Shown here: positions 17,385 through 23,778 of the stretch, piece by piece | Layout: each line of letters opens with the position of its first letter | How positions within the stretch are numbered: the first letter of the stretch is position 1 | Assembly: GCA_020722945.1 (NCBI GenBank) | Contig: DYJV01000028.1 | Coordinates: 1-30,866 of the forward strand | Reading direction: 5' to 3' | Length of the DNA: 30,866 nt | From: Candidatus Methylomirabilis sp. | Lineage (GTDB): Bacteria > DYJV01 | Program-made: the position numbers and the translations under genes | Notes under the pieces: generated by a model | The model's input: only the letters and a program-made list of their open reading frames with translations | Databases searched by the model: none | Told to the model about the DNA's origin: nothing

Positions 17385-18054
17385 GTTTATTCACCTTCTT
17401 TTTTATATCATCACAAATAGACTTTAATTCGTCTTTTCTTAAATCATAGGCATTCTGTGGTGTAAATGATGATGATTCTGTTGTATTTCCACGTCTATCA
17501 AAGTTAAATACATTTCCATTATTTGCTGAACGATTGTTTTGATACGTTGGGTCATTTTTATAGTAAATAACAAGTGCAATAAGTTCATCTTCAAATATTC
17601 TTGGTATTTCATCTATTGTTCTATACCTTGAATACTCATAATAAACAGTTTCTATCGTTGTTGGTGTAGGAATCAAGTCAAATGTATCATTACTTACAAT
17701 TCTAGCATCTACTGGTTTAATTCTTCGCTGTGTTTCATGTTCATAGATATCTGTAATTTGTTGAGATAAACTGAAACCACCATGTTTTCTGATATCTATT
17801 ATATCAGAATCACCAAAAGAATTTACAGAATATGGTGAATTATAATATACATTCTCAAGTTTTATAAGATCACTATGGTTAATAGTGTATCTTGTTTGAT
17901 TTGATATAGTAAATATAGAACTTGTTTCAAGAAATGGATAGAATTCGGATAATTTTCGTATAGCCCTAGCTATGATATTATCAAGATGAGGTACATTAAT
18001 GGTGTCCATATTATAAAAATCAGATAATAATTGTTTGAATTCATCCATTGTCAT
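17377..18054 (-). CDS. Head completion / connector adaptor protein (putative)
   Basis: A 225-residue protein. It starts with helices (MDEFKQLLSDFY, NIIARAIRKLSEFYPF), then strands around DLIKLENVYYN and TFDLIPTPTTIETVYYEYSR, then further helices, and ends in a Lys-rich helix. This helix-strand-helix layout with a 'P.P....v.y.Y' strand is typical of head-tail adaptor proteins that dock under the portal. AGGAG lies 8 nt before ATG 18054. It is separated from the upstream methyltransferase gene by a strong hairpin and coupled to the downstream neck gene by overlap. The assignment is by pattern and place. Confidence 0.5.
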   Translation of the reverse strand: MTMDEFKQLLSDFYNMDTINVPHLDNIIARAIRKLSEFYPFLETSSIFTISNQTRYTINHSDLIKLENVYYNSPYSVNSFGDSDIIDIRKHGGFSLSQQITDIYEHETQRRIKPVDARIVSNDTFDLIPTPTTIETVYYEYSRYRTIDEIPRIFEDELIALVIYYKNDPTYQNNRSANNGNVFNFDRRGNTTESSSFTPQNAYDLRKDELKSICDDIKKKVNKLG

Positions 18055-18079
18055 AAAACTAACTCCTGTTTTTGTTCAA

Positions 18080-18109
18080 GGTTGGTAGTCTTTTGTAAGA
18101 CTACCAACC
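18080..18109. other. 13-bp perfect hairpin between methyltransferase and connector genes
   Basis: Arms 18080-18092 and 18097-18109 are perfectly complementary with a 4-nt loop (TTGT on the plus strand). On the minus strand it is followed by TTGAACAAAAACAGGAG, which has no U-tract, so it is not a standard intrinsic terminator. It sits just upstream of the connector gene's ribosome site and may be a processing or 5'-stabilising element. Confidence 0.55.
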
Positions 18110-18124
18110 AAGAAATATATATAA

Positions 18125-18991
18125 TTATTCAAAACACAGGATATTCCAATCATAAGACTGGATAAACCTGTATTCTGGGTCATCATAATGTTTTAATATT
18201 TCTTTACATTCAAACAGCTTTAAATTTGCTTCAATTGCTGCATTAATTACTGTTTCATTTGTGTGCATGTGATTAATACCAGATACATTATCATTACCTT
18301 TGTTGAAAATAACAAGAATTTTGCCATGATCTGTTATAACACGCTTAAATTCTTTAAAAGTATCAACAAGTTCATTTTTTGGTATATAATTTAAAACATA
18401 AGAACAATGAATAAAATCTATGGTTTTATTATCAATATCTGGCATGTGTTGAGCCATAGCATTAACAAATCTAATACCTCTAAATGTTTTACCAACCAAA
18501 CATTTAGCAACATCAACAGCTACAGACATAACACCCTGCATTTTAAAACCAAAACTAATAGAACCATAAGCAGAACCTACATCTAATATGGTTTTATTTC
18601 TAAGATTAAATGCTCTTTGAAAAACACCACAATATGCTTCTTGCCACTTACCATAAGCAGTATAATCGCAACCTTTTTCTTTCAGATTATTGAAATATTC
18701 TTCATTAAAAATCTTCTCATAATCTTCCATAGTTGTCTTAACAACAACATCAGAAACTTTAACTGCTGTTTCTGATGTGCTAATAGATTCTTCTAATTTC
18801 ATTTCTTCTGTTACTTCTTCTGGAATAATAGCTTCTGAGTCTACAACAAAATTATTTGATTCTGTTATTGTAAGTTCATTATCGCCACTAATTATAGCTT
18901 CTGTTTCAAGATCACCAAATTCTAATAAATTATCTTTGACTTTTGGTTGTTCTTCTACAGGTTTGTCATAATTTTTCTTTTTTCTACCCAT
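18125..18991 (-). CDS. Class I SAM-dependent methyltransferase
   Basis: A 288-residue protein with an acidic, Glu/Thr-rich N-terminal extension (about 1-85) and a Rossmann-type methyltransferase domain. Motif I is ILDVGSAYG (135-143), the acidic residue after strand 2 is D160 (VAVD), and NAMAQHMP (177-184) and DFIHCSYVLNYIP (192-204) match motifs II-III/IV of the UbiE/COQ5-like fold. AGGAG lies 8 nt before ATG 18991. It follows two glycosyltransferases in the same direction with 3-nt spacing, so it likely acts on a sugar or on the glycosylated virion protein. DNA methylation is less likely because no target-recognition domain or NPPY motif is seen. Confidence 0.75.
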   Translation of the reverse strand: MGRKKKNYDKPVEEQPKVKDNLLEFGDLETEAIISGDNELTITESNNFVVDSEAIIPEEVTEEMKLEESISTSETAVKVSDVVVKTTMEDYEKIFNEEYFNNLKEKGCDYTAYGKWQEAYCGVFQRAFNLRNKTILDVGSAYGSISFGFKMQGVMSVAVDVAKCLVGKTFRGIRFVNAMAQHMPDIDNKTIDFIHCSYVLNYIPKNELVDTFKEFKRVITDHGKILVIFNKGNDNVSGINHMHTNETVINAAIEANLKLFECKEILKHYDDPEYRFIQSYDWNILCFE

Positions 18992-18994
18992 TAT

Positions 18995-20041
18995 TTAAAC
19001 TCCTATAATAGATTTTACTTTTTCAAGTAATTCGTCTTTTATCATATCATAATTCACTTCATTCATGCAACGAATCTTACCACCACATCTAACCCTTGTC
19101 TCAAAACAAGGCTCACAACCAACATATTTTGTCAAATCAATAGCTTTTGCCTTCTTTGGATATTGTGGATGTAATGATATTCTTTCCGCTTCTCTAGTTG
19201 AACCCAAAAAAGTAATTGTTGGACAATTTGCGCTATGACACATCCACAAAACACCACTATCCATTGTAATACACAAATCAAGTTTTTCTAATAAAGCTAT
19301 AACCTGTGGAATTTTTAGTTTACCACAAAGATTAATTATATTTTTACCATCAAAACCCATATTTATATCTTGGTCTATAAGTACTACATAGTATTTTTTT
19401 GAAAGTTCATTTGCTATACTTCTTATCATACATGAAGGCAATGTTTTCATATACCCAGAACCACGTATTTGTAATCCTATTAGAGGTTTATCTGTTTGTA
19501 ATTTAGGCAAAATAACCCCACCCTTCATAGTACATTTCCAATTTAAATCTTCTTTTTTAAAATTAACTATTCCAAATAATTCCAAATAAATAGCAACTCT
19601 ATGCTGATGATTTTCGTTATTTTCTAATGAATGATCTTTTTCTAATATACCATTTGTAGAAATAATAAAACCAAATTGTAAACCAGTTGTCGAACCATTT
19701 AAATATTCTTTAGGCCAAAAATGTATATCTGAATAACAATAAGATAAATCCTGATTAAATCTAGTGCTTGTTATGATATTTACTGTTTTAATATTAAATT
19801 CTTTTTTAATCAATCTAGCAACTGGAACCAATTGAATTAAATCACCAAGTGCATAATCTCTGTGTATGGTTACAGTATTGGTACCTTTTAAAACATCTGT
19901 ACAAAATGGAGCAAATGCTAAACTATCTATATCTTTATAACCAGAAAGATTGACTATCATATTGGGATGAACAGATATTGGATAAAAATCTTTTGGTGAA
20001 TAAATCAGTTGTGTTAATTTACTTTTGTTGTAAGATAGCAT
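18995..20041 (-). CDS. GT9-like glycosyltransferase (heptosyltransferase fold), full length
   Basis: A 348-residue protein with the two-domain GT-B pattern of glycosyltransferase family 9. The N-terminal domain has HRDYALGDLIQLVPVARLIK (about 60-79) and GILEKDHS (131-138). The C-terminal domain has LIGLQIRGSGYMKTLP (187-202), the family signature ITMDSGVLWMCHS (258-270) and TITFLGSTREAER (275-287). A C-terminal Cys set, C309-x2-C312-x6-C319-x5-C325, is also found in many GT9-like proteins. The acceptor is unknown. The gene is wedged between the capsid and connector genes, and its start overlaps the preceding paralogue by 23 nt, so modification of a virion protein is a reasonable inference. 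Confidence 0.75.
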   Translation of the reverse strand: MLSYNKSKLTQLIYSPKDFYPISVHPNMIVNLSGYKDIDSLAFAPFCTDVLKGTNTVTIHRDYALGDLIQLVPVARLIKKEFNIKTVNIITSTRFNQDLSYCYSDIHFWPKEYLNGSTTGLQFGFIISTNGILEKDHSLENNENHQHRVAIYLELFGIVNFKKEDLNWKCTMKGGVILPKLQTDKPLIGLQIRGSGYMKTLPSCMIRSIANELSKKYYVVLIDQDINMGFDGKNIINLCGKLKIPQVIALLEKLDLCITMDSGVLWMCHSANCPTITFLGSTREAERISLHPQYPKKAKAIDLTKYVGCEPCFETRVRCGGKIRCMNEVNYDMIKDELLEKVKSIIGV

Positions 20042-20615
20042 TTGTTAACATCTCTGATACATATTTTTTATCAGAACTATTGATATTCACAGAAAAATCA
20101 TAATAATCTAAATTTATATTAAAAAATTCTTCAACGATATGAATCCTGTGTAAATATCGCTCATGGTTTGAATTGCTATGATCTTTCTCAAGAACACCAT
20201 CTAGGAATATCACTTTATCAAACCAATTTCTAGCTTTATTTGATTTAAACACATCATCAAATATGTTATATTTTTTGAAATCTTCTATATAACAATCGTT
20301 TGTTAATAAATAATATTTATTATTTGTTGTGCGCTTAAGATATTTAACAATAGGAACCAATTGCAATAAATCACCATACGCACCAAATCTCTTTAATCCT
20401 ATTTTTAACCCGGCTTTTTTAAAAATATCAGGATTAAAGATAATATCCTGTTCTGTTATGAAATAATTGTTTTTTAATAGTTTAACCGCTACATGTTTTG
20501 GTACCCAAGTCCATTCATTTCTAATAAATTCTTTTGTAAAATTGTATCTGTCTATTATAACTAATAACTTTTCATAACAATCAGTGTATTTTATTTTTAC
20601 AAAATCTTCTGACAT
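20019..20615 (-). CDS. GT9-like paralogue, N-terminal half only
   Basis: A 198-residue protein that shares with the next gene the segment RFGAYGDLLQLVPIVKYLK (77-94) and VLEKDHS followed by N, H and E residues (141-165). It ends before the donor-binding C-terminal domain, so the ITMDSG motif is absent. It has its own N-terminal region (about 1-65) unlike that of its neighbour. It therefore looks like a tandem paralogue cut down to one domain rather than a simple frameshift of the next gene. It may be an acceptor-binding partner or a decaying copy. No clear ribosome site precedes ATG 20615, and it lies just after a terminator, so expression may be low. Confidence 0.6.
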   Translation of the reverse strand: MSEDFVKIKYTDCYEKLLVIIDRYNFTKEFIRNEWTWVPKHVAVKLLKNNYFITEQDIIFNPDIFKKAGLKIGLKRFGAYGDLLQLVPIVKYLKRTTNNKYYLLTNDCYIEDFKKYNIFDDVFKSNKARNWFDKVIFLDGVLEKDHSNSNHERYLHRIHIVEEFFNINLDYYDFSVNINSSDKKYVSEMLTNAILQQK

Positions 20616-20622
20616 TTTATTA

Positions 20623-20656
20623 CAAGAAAATAGAGGGTGGTAAATCCACCCTCTAT
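20623..20656 (-). terminator. Intrinsic terminator after the major capsid gene
   Basis: A perfect 11-bp GC-rich stem (arms 20630-20640 and 20646-20656, 5-nt loop) is followed on the minus strand by TTTTCTTG. It lies 12 bp past the capsid stop and should reduce read-through into the glycosyltransferases. Confidence 0.8.
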
Positions 20657-20668
20657 ATCATGTTAAAG

Positions 20669-21829
20669 TTACGATGAAGTTACTGTAACTACACCAAGAA
20701 GATCACCAACAACTACTTTCATACCAGCTCTTGAGAGAATGGCACGAGTTTGGCGAAGGGTATCAGGATTGACAAACCAAGGTGACATATAAGCCAGAAT
20801 GTAAGGTGCAAATACGAAACTAGTTTCTTCCCATTTTGAAGGATTGTTATAACCCATCAGAATTTTACCTGCTGATTCCAACGGGTCAACGAATACTCTC
20901 CAGCGGTTTTTCAAAGTTCCCATAAAATAACGACCACCAGTAGCAATCATCTGTGTAGTTACATCGCCTTCAACTGGTCTAAAGCCTTGCATTTTTTCAA
21001 TGAATGCGGCTTCATCGGCACCACAAATGATAAAATTGGTTTTGCGATATCTTTTCTTAAAAATTGAATTATCAACATCAATCATTTTTTCATACAACGT
21101 TTCCATCCAGTATTTTCTATCTTCATAGGCAAGACCAGAAGGTTCTGTTTTGTTAAAAACAGCAGCTCCACCAGTAGCACCATCATACATTGCCTGAATA
21201 CCCATTCTATCCCACTCACGAACAGTTTCAGAAGCAAGGTTAGCGGTCATGATAGATTCCGCATTTTTACCATGTCGTCTAAGCAAATCCTGTTGTACTT
21301 CAATGGTGATAGAAGCTTTCAGTTTCTTTTCAGTGGTGGTAATAGTGTCAGAAGTAATAACATAATTTAATTCTTTGATAGCCTGTGGAGCAGAAGGATT
21401 ATATTCTACATTATCACCATAAGTTCTATTTGTATGAATTGCAGAAGAAACTGAAGTACCATCTTCACGCTGAATATCAGTGTAAAAAATAGTACTTGTT
21501 GGTTCATCGAGTGGCTGGATTGATGCAATTTCATTCATCAGAAGATTAGGGAAAATCTTATCAATCATAGCCAGTTCGGTTTTAACAACGTATGCAATAC
21601 CACTATTTGCAGTCTGTTCATGAAGTTCCGCAATATTAATATTATTAATATCGACACCATATTCCTGACAGCGCATTTCCATAAGATTATTCATCAAAAT
21701 TTCCATTTTGTTTTGCATAATCTGATCTATAACTTTACCAGTTACCTGAGATTTAACGCCTTCTACGAGATGCCCATATCTCTTATGGTAGTTTTCATTT
21801 CTTTCAATAAAAGATACATTTTTATTCAT
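20669..21829 (-). CDS. Major capsid protein, T4 gp23-type
   Basis: I chose the ATG at 21829 (386 residues) because GGAG lies 7 nt upstream; an ATG two codons earlier is too close to it. The protein matches the T4 gp23 family: a helical, charged N-terminal region, then IASIQPLDEPTSTIFYTD, SDTITTTEKKLKASITIEVQQDLLRRHG (a gp23-like 'SRKLKA..S.E..QDL' segment), the long helix ETVREWDRMGIQ, and an HK97-fold core ending in AGMKVVVGDLLGVV. The prohead protease gene is directly upstream. A gp21-type cleavage site is plausible after I66-A67-E68, close to where gp23 is cut (after residue 65). It has its own promoter, 5' hairpin and terminator, consistent with high-level expression. Confidence 0.85.
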   Translation of the reverse strand: MNKNVSFIERNENYHKRYGHLVEGVKSQVTGKVIDQIMQNKMEILMNNLMEMRCQEYGVDINNINIAELHEQTANSGIAYVVKTELAMIDKIFPNLLMNEIASIQPLDEPTSTIFYTDIQREDGTSVSSAIHTNRTYGDNVEYNPSAPQAIKELNYVITSDTITTTEKKLKASITIEVQQDLLRRHGKNAESIMTANLASETVREWDRMGIQAMYDGATGGAAVFNKTEPSGLAYEDRKYWMETLYEKMIDVDNSIFKKRYRKTNFIICGADEAAFIEKMQGFRPVEGDVTTQMIATGGRYFMGTLKNRWRVFVDPLESAGKILMGYNNPSKWEETSFVFAPYILAYMSPWFVNPDTLRQTRAILSRAGMKVVVGDLLGVVTVTSS

Positions 21830-21862
21830 ATTCATTCTCCGATTTATTTCTAATTCATTTCC

Positions 21863-21888
21863 ATTAACAACTGGTAACAGTTGTTAAT
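21863..21888 (-). promoter_or_regulatory. 5' hairpin of the capsid transcript
   Basis: A perfect 11-bp inverted repeat (21863-21873 and 21878-21888, 4-nt loop) starts about six bases after the predicted transcription start and precedes the capsid ribosome site by about 22 nt. There is no U-tract. Such hairpins at the extreme 5' end often protect mRNA from decay. Confidence 0.55.
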
Positions 21889-21900
21889 CTCCTACAACAG

Positions 21901-21929
21901 ATCTTAGCATATCAATTATTTATTGTCAA
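21901..21929 (-). promoter_or_regulatory. Strong sigma70-type promoter of the major capsid gene
   Basis: Minus strand: TTGACA (21929-21924), a 17-nt spacer and TAAGAT (21906-21901), with a TGC extended -10. It lies in the gap between protease and capsid genes and points at the capsid gene. Confidence 0.7.
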
Positions 21930-21941
21930 TTTTCGTTTCGA

Positions 21942-22613
21942 CTAAATTCCACTGATTGTTTTGTAAACTTCTATAGAAAGCGGTTCAAGGTTGTTAGATG
22001 CTCTCTGTTTATTTTTTCTTTCAAAATCAATAATTTGAGCTTCTGTAAGACCATTTTCAAGAACTTTTTCTTTAGATTTTACTGCGTCATCAATTTTACT
22101 TTTAGGTTCGGCAGTACTACTAATAGATTCTTTGATTTTTGTGTAAACTTCGTATTGTTTTGTAAATACAGATTCAACGTCTTCTTTTGTTACACAATGT
22201 TCAAAAATATTCATGAATACTTCATGTTTGAAAAAATCTTCGTGTTTTGCTTTGAGTGTATCAATAGCTGCCATTTTTGCATCTTCGATAGCTTTCTTTT
22301 CAGATTCTTTTATTTTAGCTGTAGCTTCATCGAGTGCTTTTTTGGTTTCATCGAGTGCTTTTTTAATATCAAGCATTTCTTTTTCTTTTTCTTCCTGAAT
22401 TTTTACTTCTGGAATTACAGTGAAAAGATCAGGACAAACCTTTTTAATTGATTCACTTAGACTTTTAATAACAGATTCAAGTTCGGTTTTTATAGAAGAT
22501 TTTGCTTCCTCGACTCTGGTATCAGCTTCAGTTTTTGCTTCTGCAAGCACAAACTGTTTAAATTGTTCCATAAGTTCTGGATAAGCGCCCTTCAGTTCTT
22601 CAACTGTTTTCAT
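21942..22613 (-). CDS. Scaffold protein from internal start within the protease gene
   Basis: ATG 22613 (MKTVEELKGAY) is in frame inside the protease gene and is preceded by a perfect AAGGAG with 7-nt spacing, the best ribosome site in the neighbourhood. The 223-residue product would be the coiled-coil scaffold alone, just as lambda Nu3 is nested in gene C. It is highly charged and helical, with a short heptad-like repeat (KKALDETKKALDEATAK). A scaffold is needed in large excess over protease, which the second start provides. Confidence 0.72.
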   Translation of the reverse strand: MKTVEELKGAYPELMEQFKQFVLAEAKTEADTRVEEAKSSIKTELESVIKSLSESIKKVCPDLFTVIPEVKIQEEKEKEMLDIKKALDETKKALDEATAKIKESEKKAIEDAKMAAIDTLKAKHEDFFKHEVFMNIFEHCVTKEDVESVFTKQYEVYTKIKESISSTAEPKSKIDDAVKSKEKVLENGLTEAQIIDFERKNKQRASNNLEPLSIEVYKTISGI

Positions 22614-23171
22614 GCTTTTACTCCTTGATTTAGATTCATATTGAACATACGTTTTTGTGTCTTTTACAGAAGGATCATCAACGAAATCTATACTTTCAAG
22701 ATCAAACCCATCCTGTATAACATCAAATTTACCAGGAAAGCCAGGTACTTCTTGGTCATATGCAGTAGCACCATAACCTCTTGTAGAAACACCTAACTTT
22801 GCTCCCAAGTCAATTAATGCCTTTAAGTCTTTACCAGCACCAGTATCAGCTATCTGTGCACTATACCAAGCGTATCCATTTTCATCAATATCTGAAATAT
22901 CAATAAGCAATGCGCCTATGTTTCTTAAAGAACCAGACAAATCTGGATGATCTACCATCATGGTTATTTCTTTATTAATGACCCTTGGTCTAAGCTTGTT
23001 AATTGCATTTTGCATAACTTTACGTGGATAAATTCTGTTATTACTATTAGGATAATCAACTCTTGTGAATGGAGCACTAACTAAGTATTTTTTTTTACCG
23101 TTTTCTTCGGTTACAATATCATACTTAGCTTCTTTAAACCATTGTACTTCTAAAATTTCATTTTTTCTCAT
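21942..23171 (-). CDS. Prohead protease (T4 gp21-type) fused to scaffold
   Basis: A 409-residue protein if started at ATG 23171, where GGAG lies 8 nt upstream; an in-frame ATG five codons earlier (23186) has no good site. The N-terminal domain (about 1-170) fits T4 gp21-like S77 serine proteases: MMVDHPDLSG supplies the catalytic His (H75) and LGVSTRGYG the Ser (S129), with an acidic DFVDDPS near 162-168. H-S spacing of 54 residues is close to gp21. The remainder (about 187-409) is a long Lys/Glu-rich coiled coil, as in scaffold (gp22) proteins. An internal ribosome site at the junction indicates that the scaffold is also made alone. The protease would digest the scaffold and trim the capsid during maturation. 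Confidence 0.85.
   Translation of the reverse strand: MRKNEILEVQWFKEAKYDIVTEENGKKKYLVSAPFTRVDYPNSNNRIYPRKVMQNAINKLRPRVINKEITMMVDHPDLSGSLRNIGALLIDISDIDENGYAWYSAQIADTGAGKDLKALIDLGAKLGVSTRGYGATAYDQEVPGFPGKFDVIQDGFDLESIDFVDDPSVKDTKTYVQYESKSRSKSMKTVEELKGAYPELMEQFKQFVLAEAKTEADTRVEEAKSSIKTELESVIKSLSESIKKVCPDLFTVIPEVKIQEEKEKEMLDIKKALDETKKALDEATAKIKESEKKAIEDAKMAAIDTLKAKHEDFFKHEVFMNIFEHCVTKEDVESVFTKQYEVYTKIKESISSTAEPKSKIDDAVKSKEKVLENGLTEAQIIDFERKNKQRASNNLEPLSIEVYKTISGI
22621..22626 (-). promoter_or_regulatory. Internal ribosome binding site for nested scaffold
   Basis: AAGGAG on the minus strand, 7 nt before the internal ATG at 22613. Such a perfect site inside a coding frame is unlikely by chance and coincides with the boundary between protease and coiled-coil domains. 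Confidence 0.75.
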
Positions 23172-23208
23172 AGGAATACACTCCATTTGCGTTCACTTAT
23201 AATTTTAA

Positions 23209-23253
23209 ACACAATGACTATTAAATGTCAAACAAATAATTTAGTCATAGTGT
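23209..23253. other. Inverted repeat overlapping the end of the 46-residue gene
   Basis: Arms 23209-23220 and 23242-23253 pair over 12 bp with one mismatch around a 21-nt loop. On the minus strand it starts within the last codons of the small gene and is followed by TTTAAAATTATAAG. It could be a weak terminator or processing hairpin upstream of the protease gene. Confidence 0.35.
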
Positions 23254-23368
23254 AATAGTGTGGATATGGTATATTTTTTGAAATAGCAGAATTGTAAATA
23301 ATTAAATAGTGTTCTATTTGTTCTTTATTTAATCCGTACGCTTTTAAAGTATCTTCTAAATTTAACAT
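23228..23368 (-). CDS. Small protein, 46 residues, unknown function
   Basis: The start ATG at 23368 shares its A with the TAA stop of the upstream gene (TAATG), and GAGG lies 8 nt before it within that gene. It ends in TGA at 23228-23230. The product begins MLNLEDTLKAYGLNKEQ and ends TMTKLFV; it is largely helical with a Tyr-rich middle (KNIPYPHYYT). I do not recognise it. The tight coupling and good ribosome site argue that it is translated. It sits in the head-gene block between a minor head protein and the prohead protease. Confidence 0.6.
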   Translation of the reverse strand: MLNLEDTLKAYGLNKEQIEHYLIIYNSAISKNIPYPHYYTMTKLFV

Positions 23369-23778
23369 TATCTATACCTCAGAATACCCATTTTTTTACT
23401 TTTTGCAAGTTGTGTCGAAATACCACCAGAACCCATATTAACAGAACGATAAGATTTAATCTTATAGTTATTTAATGACATTTTTAGTTGTAAAGTTCCA
23501 CCATTTTTTGTATTCATACTAACAATTGATGTATACCAATTTTTTGGTTTAATATCTACATTTGTTGCTTCATATCTTAATGAAATCTTTTTAAGAAATT
23601 TTCTATGCTTTTTAATAAATCTAATATATATCTGTTTATATCTACGACCCATTTTTTGTATTTTATCTATTGGATAGATATAGATATAATTACCCGTAGT
23701 TCCAATACGTTGCAAGTAATTAGAACCAAGTACTTTTTGTCCTTTTGAATATTCTAACAATTGTTGTTTTGTAATCAT
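23368..23778 (-). CDS. Small basic head-region protein, unknown function
   Basis: A 136-residue, strongly basic protein with several Lys/Arg-rich patches (KKHRKFLKKISLRYEA near 54-69, and a C-terminal LAKSKKMGILRYR). Tyr-rich strands near YIYIYPIDKIQ (31-41) are the only other notable feature. I recognise no family. It overlaps the minor head gene by 4 nt (ATGA) and the following small gene by 1 nt (TAATG), so all three are probably translated in a coupled way. Position suggests a head-assembly or capsid-interior role, such as DNA or scaffold binding, but this is inference. Confidence 0.5.
   Translation of the reverse strand: MITKQQLLEYSKGQKVLGSNYLQRIGTTGNYIYIYPIDKIQKMGRRYKQIYIRFIKKHRKFLKKISLRYEATNVDIKPKNWYTSIVSMNTKNGGTLQLKMSLNNYKIKSYRSVNMGSGGISTQLAKSKKMGILRYR

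Noticed and set aside
18125-18991. DNA methyltransferase for restriction evasion
   Set aside because: Lacks the NPPY/DPPY or PCQ catalytic motifs; the motif pattern is of small-molecule or sugar/protein methyltransferases.
20019-20041. Frameshift splitting one glycosyltransferase into two ORFs
   Set aside because: Each ORF has its own N-terminal region and both contain the same N-domain motifs, so they are paralogues, not halves of one gene.
22035-22451. Plus-strand Phe-rich ORF opposite the scaffold
   Set aside because: It mirrors a Lys/Glu-rich coiled coil (poly-Phe/Ser/Leu antisense product) and lacks a ribosome site.
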